A stretch of 18,796 nucleotides of DNA from SHZI01 sp049290495 (GTDB taxonomy: Bacteria; Pseudomonadota; Gammaproteobacteria; Steroidobacterales; GCA-2729495): contig JBATNV010000123.1 in NCBI GenBank assembly GCA_049290495.1, forward strand, positions 1-18,796. The letters are read 5' to 3'. The notes under the pieces are model-generated. The model saw only the letters and a list, made by a program, of their open reading frames with translations. It did not search any database and was not told the DNA's origin. This document shows positions 1-7,490 of this stretch, in pieces. How positions within the stretch are numbered: position 1 is the stretch's first letter; each line of letters opens with the position of its first letter. The position numbers and the translations under genes are program-made.

Positions 1-39
1 AAGGCCGGAATGCCTGGCGGCAGCCTGAGCAGACGGTGC

Positions 40-59
40 CGCCGCCTGTGAAGGCGGCG
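40..59. other. GC-rich hairpin downstream of tadA
   Basis: Perfect 8-bp arms CGCCGCCT (40-47) and AGGCGGCG (52-59) flank a 4-base loop. A second arm pair, GGCGGCA (16-22) with TGCCGCC (37-43), overlaps the first, so the two stems exclude each other. The hairpin lies about 40 bases past the tadA stop. It has no T-tract on either strand, so a classical intrinsic terminator is not shown. The rest of positions 1-100 holds no convincing gene, but the region is cut by the window edge. Confidence 0.4.
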
Positions 60-100
60 AACATGGAGCTCGCGCAGCCCGCTGTAGCGCTTAACCGCAG

Positions 101-592
101 CTAGACCGACGGCGTTCCGCCCCGGCGGGCGCGAAAGAAAGCCTGCAGCAGGTCCCGACACTCGTCTGCCAGCACGCCGCCGGTCACGCTGACGCGATGA
201 TTTGCAGCTACACTGCCAAGCACATCGATGACGGTCCCGGCCGCGCCTGCACGCAAATCCGGCGTGCCGTAAACCACACGTGCGACGCGTGCGTGGATCA
301 TCGCGCCGGCACACATCGAGCAAGGTTCCATCGTCACATAGAGCGTGCTGCCGGCCAGCCGATAGTTGCCGAGCTGCCGTGCACCGGCACGCAGCGCCTC
401 GATCTCGGCATGGGAAGTTGGATCACAACTACTGATCGGCCGGTTCCAGCCCTCCCCGACCACCGCACCGTCAAGCACCAGCACCGCACCGACCGGCACT
501 TCGCCCGCCAACTCGGCACTGCGTGCCAGTTCGAGCGCACGCCGCATGAAGACGGCATCGTCAATAACACCGGAAACACCGCAAGTCACCAC
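101..592 (-). CDS. tadA: tRNA-specific adenosine deaminase TadA
   Basis: Zinc-dependent deaminase that converts adenosine 34 to inosine in the anticodon of tRNA-Arg(ACG), letting one tRNA read several codons. The protein has the cytidine/deoxycytidylate deaminase fold. The HAE motif (residues about 61-63) supplies a zinc-binding His and the proton-shuttling Glu, and PCSMC (about 90-94) supplies the two zinc-binding Cys. The length of 163 aa is normal for TadA. The chosen start is GTG at 592, with AGGT about 9 bases upstream; a second GTG follows at once, and an ATG at 547 (MRRALELARSA) would still keep all catalytic residues. It is the last gene of a minus-strand run after relA and the HAD-ATPase, with a 78-base gap. 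Identification is firm; only the start is uncertain. Confidence 0.95.
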   Translation of the reverse strand: MVTCGVSGVIDDAVFMRRALELARSAELAGEVPVGAVLVLDGAVVGEGWNRPISSCDPTSHAEIEALRAGARQLGNYRLAGSTLYVTMEPCSMCAGAMIHARVARVVYGTPDLRAGAAGTVIDVLGSVAANHRVSVTGGVLADECRDLLQAFFRARRGGTPSV

Positions 593-670
593 GTTGATAC
601 GACCTGTCGCTGAAATAACGATCAGTGTAACGCGAGCGCCCGAATGGGGGCCCTACACCGGGCCTTCGTA

Positions 671-2380
671 CTAGTCCGGTAGCGTGTAGCGCGCTGCCAC
701 CAGCTCCTGGATCATCTGTCGTGTCTGCAAGGGCGAAAGGTCATATCGGCCTTCGATACGCTCCGTCTCGTTCGCGAGGTATTCATCCTTGATCGCACCG
801 CGAAACCAGCGTGAATAGTCGCCGCGTCGAAGGTGAAAGAGCCAGCTTTCCTCGTCGATACCCTGAGCAAGCTGACAAAACACCAAAAGGTTCTGTGCCT
901 TCAGGTTGTGTTGCCCATCCTGCCCCCGGAAGTAGAAACTATGCCAGCGCAGATCGCCTTCAGCATACTTGCGACGGTGTCGGATTCTCTCGACGCGACC
1001 CGGCTCGGCATACATGGGGAAGAGAGGCTGCCCATCGGCATCCCGCCATACGATGACACGATCGGCCTGCCAGCCCAGATCGACCGGCCACGCAATCGGC
1101 CGTCCCGTCGCCTTGGCGAAACTCTCGATTGTCTGTTCGGGCGAGTGGCCAATGGCTACGACGACGTCGATCGATGCAAGAATGGCTGCAGCGACATGGC
1201 CAGGATGCACAGTGACCAGGATGGTTTCACGCAGCTTCAACGGGAGCACTGTTGCCGCATGCCCCCAGGTGTCGGGCACCATGTGGTGCGCCTCATCCAG
1301 CACAATCCAGTGCGGCCGCCCGGTGCGGGCACGCATAGCCTGGATGTTGGGCGCCAGTTGGGCAAAAAAAGCCGGCCGGTCCTGCAGCGAAATACCGAGC
1401 AGGTTAATGCTCAGATTGATGTTCGGATCTTCGAGCAGCGAGAGGCTTTCCTGAACGCTCGGAGCACGCCATTGGTTACCGAGTGTCACGACATCCCGCA
1501 AGGTGCCGTAATCGCCTTCAGGATCGACGATGCAGACCTGGTAGCCCTTGGCGATCAGCCGTTCGACGATGCCAGCAGTCAGCGTCGACTTCCCGCAACC
1601 TGAGGGCCCGGCCACGAGCACGTTGTGGCCATAAGGACCCAGATGTACCTCAGTTCCGTCGCTGCGCTTGCCGAGCAATATCTGGTTTCTTGCCAGCGCG
1701 CCCTGCAACCGATCCAGATCGTAGCTGATCAGTTCATCGATCAGCTCGACAACACCGTTGCCATTTTTCCCTGCGGTCGTGAAGTCGGCAATCTGCTTGA
1801 TTGCTGGCGCTGCATTGGCTACCGCTACTGCGCACTCACAGCGCTCCAGGAAGGAGTGATCGTTTTCCGCATCGCCAATACCAACCACCTCATGCCGGGA
1901 AAGGCCCAGTTCGCGTAACGCGTGATCGAGTCCGGTCGCCTTGTTGACGCCAGCAGGCAATACCATGACCGCACCACGATTCCCGATCACCTGTGCTTCA
2001 AGACCGAGATCCCAGATGACGTCCTGAACCGTCGCCCGGTGCGCCGCATCCGTTGCCACCAGCACCTCGCCGATTTCGAGCGGTTCTACGCCGCGCGCGC
2101 GCAGGCCCTGTATCAGTAACTTGGAAGGTGGGTTGGCGAGTCGCGTCGCTTTACGACTCCGCGGGTTGTAGATGATCGCGCCATTTTCAGCGACTACGGA
2201 GTCAAATAGTTGCGGGCACGAGCAAACGGAAAGGAGATCGTCGAGTCGGCGGCCGGTAACCAGGATCACGCGCCTGCCGGAGATTTTCAGGCGCTCCAGT
2301 GCATGCACCGTCTGCTCTGCCACCTGGTCATTGGAGGCCAGTGTCCCGTCATAGTCTGTCGCGAGCGCCAGGTAGCGCAT
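671..2380 (-). CDS. HAD phosphatase fused to HerA/FtsK-like P-loop ATPase
   Basis: A 569-aa multidomain protein (numbering below counts from a GTG three codons upstream). Residues 1-220 are a Cof/type-IIB HAD phosphatase: DYDGT (12-16) with nucleophile Asp12, TGR (45-47), Lys150 and GDAEND (172-177) are all present, so the phosphatase should be active. Residues 245-460 are an ATPase with Walker A GPSGCGKST (261-269), a VDPEGDYG segment (288-295) typical of HerA/DUF87 ATPases, and Walker B with DEAH (365-368). Residues 470-569 form a third, Trp/Tyr/Arg-rich module that I cannot name. There is no signal peptide or membrane segment, so it is probably cytoplasmic. The ATG at 2380 has AGGGAG 8 bases upstream; the GTG at 2389 overlaps that ribosome site and is less likely. 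It lies 163 bases after relA on the same strand. The substrate is unknown, and calling it a sugar-phosphate phosphatase would be a guess. Confidence 0.85.
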   Translation of the reverse strand: MRYLALATDYDGTLASNDQVAEQTVHALERLKISGRRVILVTGRRLDDLLSVCSCPQLFDSVVAENGAIIYNPRSRKATRLANPPSKLLIQGLRARGVEPLEIGEVLVATDAAHRATVQDVIWDLGLEAQVIGNRGAVMVLPAGVNKATGLDHALRELGLSRHEVVGIGDAENDHSFLERCECAVAVANAAPAIKQIADFTTAGKNGNGVVELIDELISYDLDRLQGALARNQILLGKRSDGTEVHLGPYGHNVLVAGPSGCGKSTLTAGIVERLIAKGYQVCIVDPEGDYGTLRDVVTLGNQWRAPSVQESLSLLEDPNINLSINLLGISLQDRPAFFAQLAPNIQAMRARTGRPHWIVLDEAHHMVPDTWGHAATVLPLKLRETILVTVHPGHVAAAILASIDVVVAIGHSPEQTIESFAKATGRPIAWPVDLGWQADRVIVWRDADGQPLFPMYAEPGRVERIRHRRKYAEGDLRWHSFYFRGQDGQHNLKAQNLLVFCQLAQGIDEESWLFHLRRGDYSRWFRGAIKDEYLANETERIEGRYDLSPLQTRQMIQELVAARYTLPD

Positions 2381-2543
2381 ATCGATCACTCCCTGTTGCC
2401 ATCAGTCTGCCAGTGGGCCGACGCTAATACCAATCAAGCAGCCACTGATGCAACCGACCTGACAGCAGGGCGCGGTACGACCAGTTGCTCGCGGCGCCGC
2501 CTTGCGCAACATGTCACAAGTGACGCGACGAATACCCTCGATG

Positions 2544-4712
2544 TTATCCGCGTTGCGCCGACAGGACACCGGCCAGCGCTTCGATCCGGCCCAGCAGCAA
2601 ACCAAGCTGGCCGTAGTCCGCCACCCGCACCTGCAGTGCGATCCGCACCTGTCCGTATCCACCCCGTATCGGCGTGCTATCCACACTCAGCACATGCACC
2701 TTGAGTTGCGCGAGCAGATTGGTGACATCCTTGAGCAGCCCGTTGCGGTCGATCGCATCGATCCGCACCGCGACATCATGGCCACCGCTGCGCACGCCCC
2801 ACTCCACCGGCAGCACCCGCGCCGGCTGCAACCCGGCCATGCGCAGGAACGCAGCGCAATCCGGTCGATGCACGCTGACGCCGCGCCCCTGGGTCAGGTA
2901 ACCGGCGATGGGTTCTCCCGGCAGCGGCTGGCAGCAACGGGCGACGTGCGCCAGCAGGTTATCGACGCCCTGCACGGTGACCTTGCCGGCAGCCGATCCT
3001 GGCGTCGCGGGTTTCGCGGGCGCTGACGGCGCAGCATCGCGTACCGGCTCTTCCCCGGCACTCTCGATATCGAGCAATGCGCGACCAACCTGGTGCGGGC
3101 CGATGTAGCCCAGCGCCACCAGCACCAGCAATTCATCGACGTCGTGCGCATTGAACTTGCCCAGCACAGGCTGCAGGTCGACCTGCAGCAGGCCCATGCG
3201 TCGCAGGCTGCGATCCAGAAGCTCGCGTCCGGCCTGCAGGTTGCGCGCACGGTCGAGTTTATTGAACCAGTTGCGGACCTTCTCCCGCGAGCGGCTGCTG
3301 GCCAGGAACCCGCCGCCGGCCTGCAACCAGTCGCGGCTTGGCTCCGCGGTCTTCGCCGTCAGGATTTCTACCCGGTCGCCGCTGTGCAATTTATGGGTGA
3401 GCGGCACAATCCGGCCATCGACCTTGGCCCCACGACAACGATGACCGACCTCGGTATGCACCTGATAGGCGAAATCGAGCACGGTGGAACCTTGCTGAAG
3501 GTCAACGACTTCGCCCTTCGGGGTCAGCGCATACACGCGCTCTTCAACCAGCTCGCTGTCGATCCCGGCCAGCGGTGATACGTTACCCTCGCGCGCAGCC
3601 TCGGCGGCCTGCTCCAGCAGCTTGCGCATCCACGCGATGCGCTTGTCTATCGCTGCACTCCCCGCAGCACCGCCCGCGCCGCCTTCCTTGTAACGCCAGT
3701 GCGCAGCCACGCCGAGTTCCGCCTGCGCATGCATCTCGCGAGTACGGATTTGCACTTCCAGGGTCTTGCCGCCAGGACCCACCACCGCCGTGTGGAGGGA
3801 GCGATAGTCATTGCTCTTGGGGCGCGCGATGTAGTCGTCGAACTCGCTCGGGATCGGCACCCACAACGCATGCACGATGCCAAGCGCGGCGTAGCACGCA
3901 GCCACGTCGTCGACCAGCACGCGCAACGCGCGCAGATCGTAGAGTTCACCTATGGGGACGCCTTTCTTCTGCATCTTTCGCCAGATGCTGTAGATGTGCT
4001 TCGACCGCCCCGCCACATCGGCTTTGATGTCGTGCTCCGCCAACGCTTCGTGTAGCTGCGCCAGCGCCTGCTGGATGTAGCGTTCGCGGCCACTGCGGTC
4101 GTCGTCCAGCTGACGTGCGATGCGCACGTAGATCTCGGTCTCGAGTTCGCGGAACGCGAGGTCTTCCAGCTCCCACTTGAGTTGCCAGATGCCCAGCCGG
4201 TTGGCGAGCGGCGCGTGGATATCGCGGGTCAGCTGCGCAAGCGCACGACGTTCCCCGGCAGGCAGGCGCCATCCCGCGCGCATCCGCGAGAGCTGCCGCG
4301 CCAGCACGATGGGGACGACCCGCAAGTCGAGCACCAGTGCGAGCAACAGACGCCGCATGCCTTCCGGGTTGCCCCCGCCACCATGCCGACGATGCAGCTG
4401 CCAGACCCGGCTGGCCGCACGCTGGCCTTCCAGCAACACGCGCAGGCGTTCCGGCAAGTCGATTTCCGCTTTCTTCGCCGCCTCATCGATGCCGTCGACG
4501 GCGTATAGCAGCGCGGCGGCCAGAACATCGTGGTCGGCATTGAGTGTGGCGAGAATTGCCAGCGTGTCAGCCAGCACCTCGGGTGGATCACGCAGCTGCG
4601 CGCCGGCATTAATCGCACCGCGCCAGGCCTCGATCAAGCCACTCGCCAGGGCACCGCCAGGCAACCGCGCCAGGGCGGCTTCACAGGCGGTGGCTTTGGC
4701 AGTAGCGTGCAT
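2544..4712 (-). CDS. relA: RelA-type (p)ppGpp synthetase
   Basis: Ribosome-associated enzyme that makes (p)ppGpp from ATP and GTP/GDP on amino-acid starvation (stringent response). It has the long RelA/SpoT architecture in 722 aa, close to the usual ~740. In order: an HD-like domain (about 30-180), the synthetase domain (about 230-345), TGS (about 391-452, VYALTPKGEV), a conserved-Cys region with CC at 593-594, and a C-terminal ACT domain (about 645-720). The synthetase signature E290-F-D-D293 followed by YIARPK is the EXDD form of synthetase-only RelA, not the RxKD form of bifunctional SpoT. The hydrolase HD site is lost: where SpoT has LLHDVIEDT this protein reads LLYAVDGID. It should therefore make but not degrade ppGpp, and the genome should also carry a spoT elsewhere. 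No clear ribosome site precedes the ATG at 4712. It is divergent from the tandem hydrolase gene, 72 bases apart. Confidence 0.95.
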   Translation of the reverse strand: MHATAKATACEAALARLPGGALASGLIEAWRGAINAGAQLRDPPEVLADTLAILATLNADHDVLAAALLYAVDGIDEAAKKAEIDLPERLRVLLEGQRAASRVWQLHRRHGGGGNPEGMRRLLLALVLDLRVVPIVLARQLSRMRAGWRLPAGERRALAQLTRDIHAPLANRLGIWQLKWELEDLAFRELETEIYVRIARQLDDDRSGRERYIQQALAQLHEALAEHDIKADVAGRSKHIYSIWRKMQKKGVPIGELYDLRALRVLVDDVAACYAALGIVHALWVPIPSEFDDYIARPKSNDYRSLHTAVVGPGGKTLEVQIRTREMHAQAELGVAAHWRYKEGGAGGAAGSAAIDKRIAWMRKLLEQAAEAAREGNVSPLAGIDSELVEERVYALTPKGEVVDLQQGSTVLDFAYQVHTEVGHRCRGAKVDGRIVPLTHKLHSGDRVEILTAKTAEPSRDWLQAGGGFLASSRSREKVRNWFNKLDRARNLQAGRELLDRSLRRMGLLQVDLQPVLGKFNAHDVDELLVLVALGYIGPHQVGRALLDIESAGEEPVRDAAPSAPAKPATPGSAAGKVTVQGVDNLLAHVARCCQPLPGEPIAGYLTQGRGVSVHRPDCAAFLRMAGLQPARVLPVEWGVRSGGHDVAVRIDAIDRNGLLKDVTNLLAQLKVHVLSVDSTPIRGGYGQVRIALQVRVADYGQLGLLLGRIEALAGVLSAQRG

Positions 4713-4784
4713 TGGACTACAGTAGCGAACGCATCATGGCGTGGCCAGCATCAAGCTGGACACCTCGCGAACACAGAGGGATAT

Positions 4785-6455
4785 ATGAGCATTCAGATCA
4801 CGCGCCACTTCACGACAGTCAAGGGCGAACGCCAGGTTCATTACCGGCGCGCGGGCTCGGGCCCACCGGTGATTCTGCTGCACCAGTCGCCCACCTCATC
4901 GCGTGAATATATTCCACTGATTCAGGAACTCGCCGGCAAGGGCTTTACCGTGTTCGCACCTGACACACCGGGCAACGGCATGTCAGACCCGTTCCCGGGT
5001 GACGAATGGACGCCCATGGAAGTGTTCGCCGACGGCGTGGTGAACCTGATGGATGAACTGGGAATAAAAAAAGCACCGGTTTATGGTTATCACACCGGCG
5101 GTATTTGCGCATTGGCCCTGGGCTTGCGCCACCCTGACCGTTTCACCGTGGCCATCATGAATGGCTACATTCAGCTGGAGAAAGATGAGGTCGACGAAAT
5201 TCTGCAGCACTACTTCCCCAAGGTCGTGCCTGACTGGAGTGGCTCCCACCTGACCTGGACATGGTCGCGCTTCCGCGAACAACTGCTGTTCTTTCCCTGG
5301 TTCCGCAAGGATCTGGCACGGCGCCTCAACTACGACGTGCCAGCGCCTGCGGGCACGCACCTGGCTGTGATGGATTTCCTGAGGTGCCAGGATTATCGCA
5401 GCGCGTATCGCGCCGCATTCCTGTTCGACACCGTCAATGCGGTGAAGAACATGCAGGGCAACATGGTCATCACCACGGCGAAAACCGATGTGTTGGCCAG
5501 ATATCACCCGCTACTGAGAGACGTACCGCCAAACATCACGCTGCTGAATCCGGCAAATCCGGATGAGTCAAAAGACCAGTTCATCAAGATTTTAGCTGAC
5601 AACGCCACAGCAGACGCCGCACCGCAGCTGGCACAGACAAAGCCCATGCCCGGTAAAATCTGGCAGGCGTATTTCCAGGTTGATGGTGGGTCGATCTACG
5701 CCCGCCGCAACACGGACGGCACAGGGCGCCCCATCGTGTTCATTCATGCCAGCGCTGGCTCAAGCTACAGCATGGACAAATTCATGAAGCCGTTGATCGG
5801 CAAGCGCCCGGTCATCGCGTTCGACTTGCCGGGCAATGGTGAGTCCGACAATCCCATGGGCACGACGGTGACGGTGGAAGCGCAAGCTAAATACCTGGCG
5901 CAAGCCATCAAAGCCGCGGGCTACACCGAGGTCGATCTGTTCGGGTATTGGGGCGGCTGTGCCGTGGCCGTGGAATTGGCTGTACAGAACCCGGACCTTG
6001 TGAAACACCTCGCAGCGCCCACGTTGATGGTCTTGCCCGATGCGGTGCGCGACGAGTACCTGGCGCATTACACACCGACCATTGAACTGGAAGACTACGG
6101 TGTGCACTGGCTTAAGGTGTGGAACATGGTGCGGGACCAGGAACTGTTTTCGCCCTGGTATATGCGCAAGAAAGAACACATCGTTCGCGATCACGAACCC
6201 AATATCGCGCCCGCCGTAATCCATCGTCGCACTGTTGATCTATTCAAGGCGCTCGACATCTATCAATCGGCTTACGGCGCGCATTTTAGTTACCCCGTGC
6301 TGCAGAAACTGCCGCAGGTGGCCTGCCCCATCTTGCTCAGCGATGCGGCGGGCGGGACAAGTCAGGCGCTCGCCGCCAGCAAAGCGGCCACGGCCAAAGC
6401 CTTAGCGGGTGATCCGGCCGCACTGGCCTCTGAACTCGTCTCTTTCTTTGGGTGA
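4785..6455 (+). CDS. Tandem alpha/beta-hydrolase-fold protein, noncanonical elbows
   Basis: A 556-aa protein made of two homologous alpha/beta-hydrolase domains with a repeat offset of 286-288 residues. Domain 1 (about 15-275) has the oxyanion-strand HQSP (33-36), PDTPGNG (59-65) and an elbow G101-Y-H-T-G105. Domain 2 (about 300-545) has HASAGSS (321-327), FDLPGNG (346-352) and an elbow G387-Y-W-G-G391. The cap helix also repeats: RxQxLFxPW with RK at 164-175 and again at 450-462. The usual nucleophile Ser/Asp/Cys is replaced by His103 and Trp389, and I see no clear C-terminal catalytic His in either half. No signal peptide. The frame is open back to 4530, but the ATG at 4785 has AGAGGG at 4775-4780 and begins the recognisable fold. 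Its codons look more A/T-rich than those of the neighbours (AAA, TAT and GTT recur), which may mean transfer. The substrate is unknown, and hydrolase activity is not assured. Confidence 0.85.
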   Translation: MSIQITRHFTTVKGERQVHYRRAGSGPPVILLHQSPTSSREYIPLIQELAGKGFTVFAPDTPGNGMSDPFPGDEWTPMEVFADGVVNLMDELGIKKAPVYGYHTGGICALALGLRHPDRFTVAIMNGYIQLEKDEVDEILQHYFPKVVPDWSGSHLTWTWSRFREQLLFFPWFRKDLARRLNYDVPAPAGTHLAVMDFLRCQDYRSAYRAAFLFDTVNAVKNMQGNMVITTAKTDVLARYHPLLRDVPPNITLLNPANPDESKDQFIKILADNATADAAPQLAQTKPMPGKIWQAYFQVDGGSIYARRNTDGTGRPIVFIHASAGSSYSMDKFMKPLIGKRPVIAFDLPGNGESDNPMGTTVTVEAQAKYLAQAIKAAGYTEVDLFGYWGGCAVAVELAVQNPDLVKHLAAPTLMVLPDAVRDEYLAHYTPTIELEDYGVHWLKVWNMVRDQELFSPWYMRKKEHIVRDHEPNIAPAVIHRRTVDLFKALDIYQSAYGAHFSYPVLQKLPQVACPILLSDAAGGTSQALAASKAATAKALAGDPAALASELVSFFG

Positions 6456-6513
6456 TTTAGTTGATGGTATGCGACTGATGCCCGTGTGCGAGCCAACAAG
6501 AAACTGTTCCGGA

Positions 6514-7206
6514 TCACGCAACGTCAAGCGCACGGGCGAGTTCGTGACAATCAGTCACGACAAAGTCTGCTGGCAATAACTCCTCCGGCCATTTGGCATC
6601 CTTGCGATTCATCCAGGCGGTGCGCAGACCCGCTGCGCGTGCACCCGCGATGTCGAGGTGCGGATCGTCGCCGACGTAGATTACCTCGGCCGCATCGAGA
6701 CGCAGCGCCTGCACTGCGCGCTCGAATGCACGCGCATGCGGTTTGGCGGCACCCACATCAGCCGCCGTGAGCGACACTGCAAACCGGTCCTGAATGCCGA
6801 TTCGCAGCAAATCGGCGTTACCGTTGGTAAGACTGGCGAGAGTGTAGCGTTGTCCCAGTCGCGCCAGCGCACTCTCGACATCGGCAAACAACTCGAGTTG
6901 ATTCCGGGCGATGAGAAAGACCTCAAGCGCCTGGTCGGCAACGTCGCGTCCATAACCCACGGCAGCTGCGTGCCGCGCCAGGGATTTGTGGCGAACGTGG
7001 CTCAGATCGTGTGCCCCGTCCGGTTCAGCCTGGATTATTCGCAGCCGCTCGGCGCGCATCTCGCTCACCGAATAAGCCTGCGGTATCAATGGATAGTGTC
7101 GATTTAGCCAGTCGCGCAGTTGAGCCTCGGCACGGCTGATGACCACCCCGGAGTCCCACAGCGTATTGTCGAGATCGAAGCAGACGGCACGAATAGCGAC
7201 GGCCAT
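6514..7206 (-). CDS. HAD hydrolase, YigB-like phosphatase
   Basis: A 230-aa HAD-superfamily phosphatase of subfamily IA. It has all four motifs: DLDNTLWD (11-18) with nucleophile Asp11 and acid/base Asp13, SLTNGN (125-130), Lys155 in the AAKP turn, and GDD (179-181) followed by DIAGAR. The helical cap between about 20 and 105 is typical of C1-capped enzymes. Sequence style and length resemble YigB, which removes phosphate from 5-amino-6-(5-phosphoribitylamino)uracil in riboflavin synthesis and from FMN. HAD substrates cannot be read reliably from motifs, so no symbol is given. The stop lies 58 bases from the end of the convergent tandem hydrolase gene. Its upstream side is the long gap shared with cysJ, so the two genes diverge. 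The ribosome site before the ATG at 7206 is weak. Confidence 0.85.
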   Translation of the reverse strand: MAVAIRAVCFDLDNTLWDSGVVISRAEAQLRDWLNRHYPLIPQAYSVSEMRAERLRIIQAEPDGAHDLSHVRHKSLARHAAAVGYGRDVADQALEVFLIARNQLELFADVESALARLGQRYTLASLTNGNADLLRIGIQDRFAVSLTAADVGAAKPHARAFERAVQALRLDAAEVIYVGDDPHLDIAGARAAGLRTAWMNRKDAKWPEELLPADFVVTDCHELARALDVA

Positions 7207-7369
7207 ATCCAGTATTGCCGTGACTTGAGACAGCTGCGACGAATGGGCGGCCTATAGCCCGAACAGACATTATTCTCGCCCCTGGCAACCGGAATTGCTT
7301 CGTGCGACGCTAAATCTCTCGTGAGCGTGGCCATCGTCCGGCCAGTCTGCCTTTGGCACGACCGCCCTG

Positions 7370-7392
7370 CCCCCGTACCCTCAACCCAACCC
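7370..7392 (-). other. Canonical G-quadruplex motif
   Basis: Read on the minus strand, the tract is four G-runs of 3, 3, 3 and 5 bases (7392-7390, 7387-7385, 7380-7378, 7374-7370) with loops TT, TTGA and TAC. This meets the standard four-run, loop 1-7 definition of an intramolecular G-quadruplex. It lies 164-186 bases upstream of the YigB-like gene on its coding strand, and on the template strand upstream of cysJ. Folding in vivo is not shown. Confidence 0.6.
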
Positions 7393-7398
7393 GCGCCG

Positions 7399-7432
7399 CC
7401 CCGACCGACCCCGTTACGGCAACCCCGACCCC
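7399..7432 (-). other. Second G-run cluster (long-loop quadruplex candidate)
   Basis: Four runs of exactly four G on the minus strand (7432-7429, 7426-7423, 7412-7409, 7402-7399) with loops of 2, 10 and 6 bases. The 10-base middle loop exceeds the strict limit, so it is a weaker candidate than the motif at 7370-7392, which lies only 6 bases away. Confidence 0.4.
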
Positions 7433-7438
7433 GGGTCG
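7426..7438. promoter_or_regulatory. Short palindrome upstream of cysJ
   Basis: CGACCC and GGGTCG form perfect 6-bp arms around one central C. The site lies 25 bases before the AT-rich island, a plausible place for an operator. It could also be a by-product of the C-rich composition. No regulator is assigned. Confidence 0.25.
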
Positions 7439-7463
7439 CGGTGCTCCACTGCCGAAGCGGGCC

Positions 7464-7490
7464 TTATATAAAGACTTCATATATAGCTAT
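7464..7490 (+). promoter_or_regulatory. AT-rich putative cysJ promoter island
   Basis: A sudden AT-rich block in GC-rich surroundings with TATAAA (7467-7472), TATATA (7480-7485) and the palindrome ATAGCTAT (7483-7490), 49-75 bases before the cysJ start. Either TATA box could be a -10 element. I cannot find a good -35 box at 16-18 bases from either. Activator-dependent promoters, such as CysB-controlled cys promoters in enterobacteria, often lack one; CysB control here is inference. Confidence 0.35.

Noticed and set aside
1..100. Possible 4.5S SRP RNA (ffs)
   Set aside because: GGCCGGAA at the edge recalls the SRP tetraloop, but the flanking conserved GTCAGG and AGCAGC elements are absent in the right arrangement on either strand.
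833..1603. 256-aa plus-strand frame inside the HAD-ATPase gene
   Set aside because: Shadow of the minus-strand gene, which has complete HAD and Walker motifs; the shadow has none.
2513..2524. GTCAC-AA-GTGAC palindrome between relA and the HAD-ATPase gene
   Set aside because: Five-base arms that overlap no promoter-like sequence are expected by chance in a window of this size.
4530..4784. 85-residue N-terminal extension of the tandem hydrolase frame
   Set aside because: It runs antisense inside relA, has no fold-like sequence, and a good ribosome site directly precedes the internal ATG at 4785.
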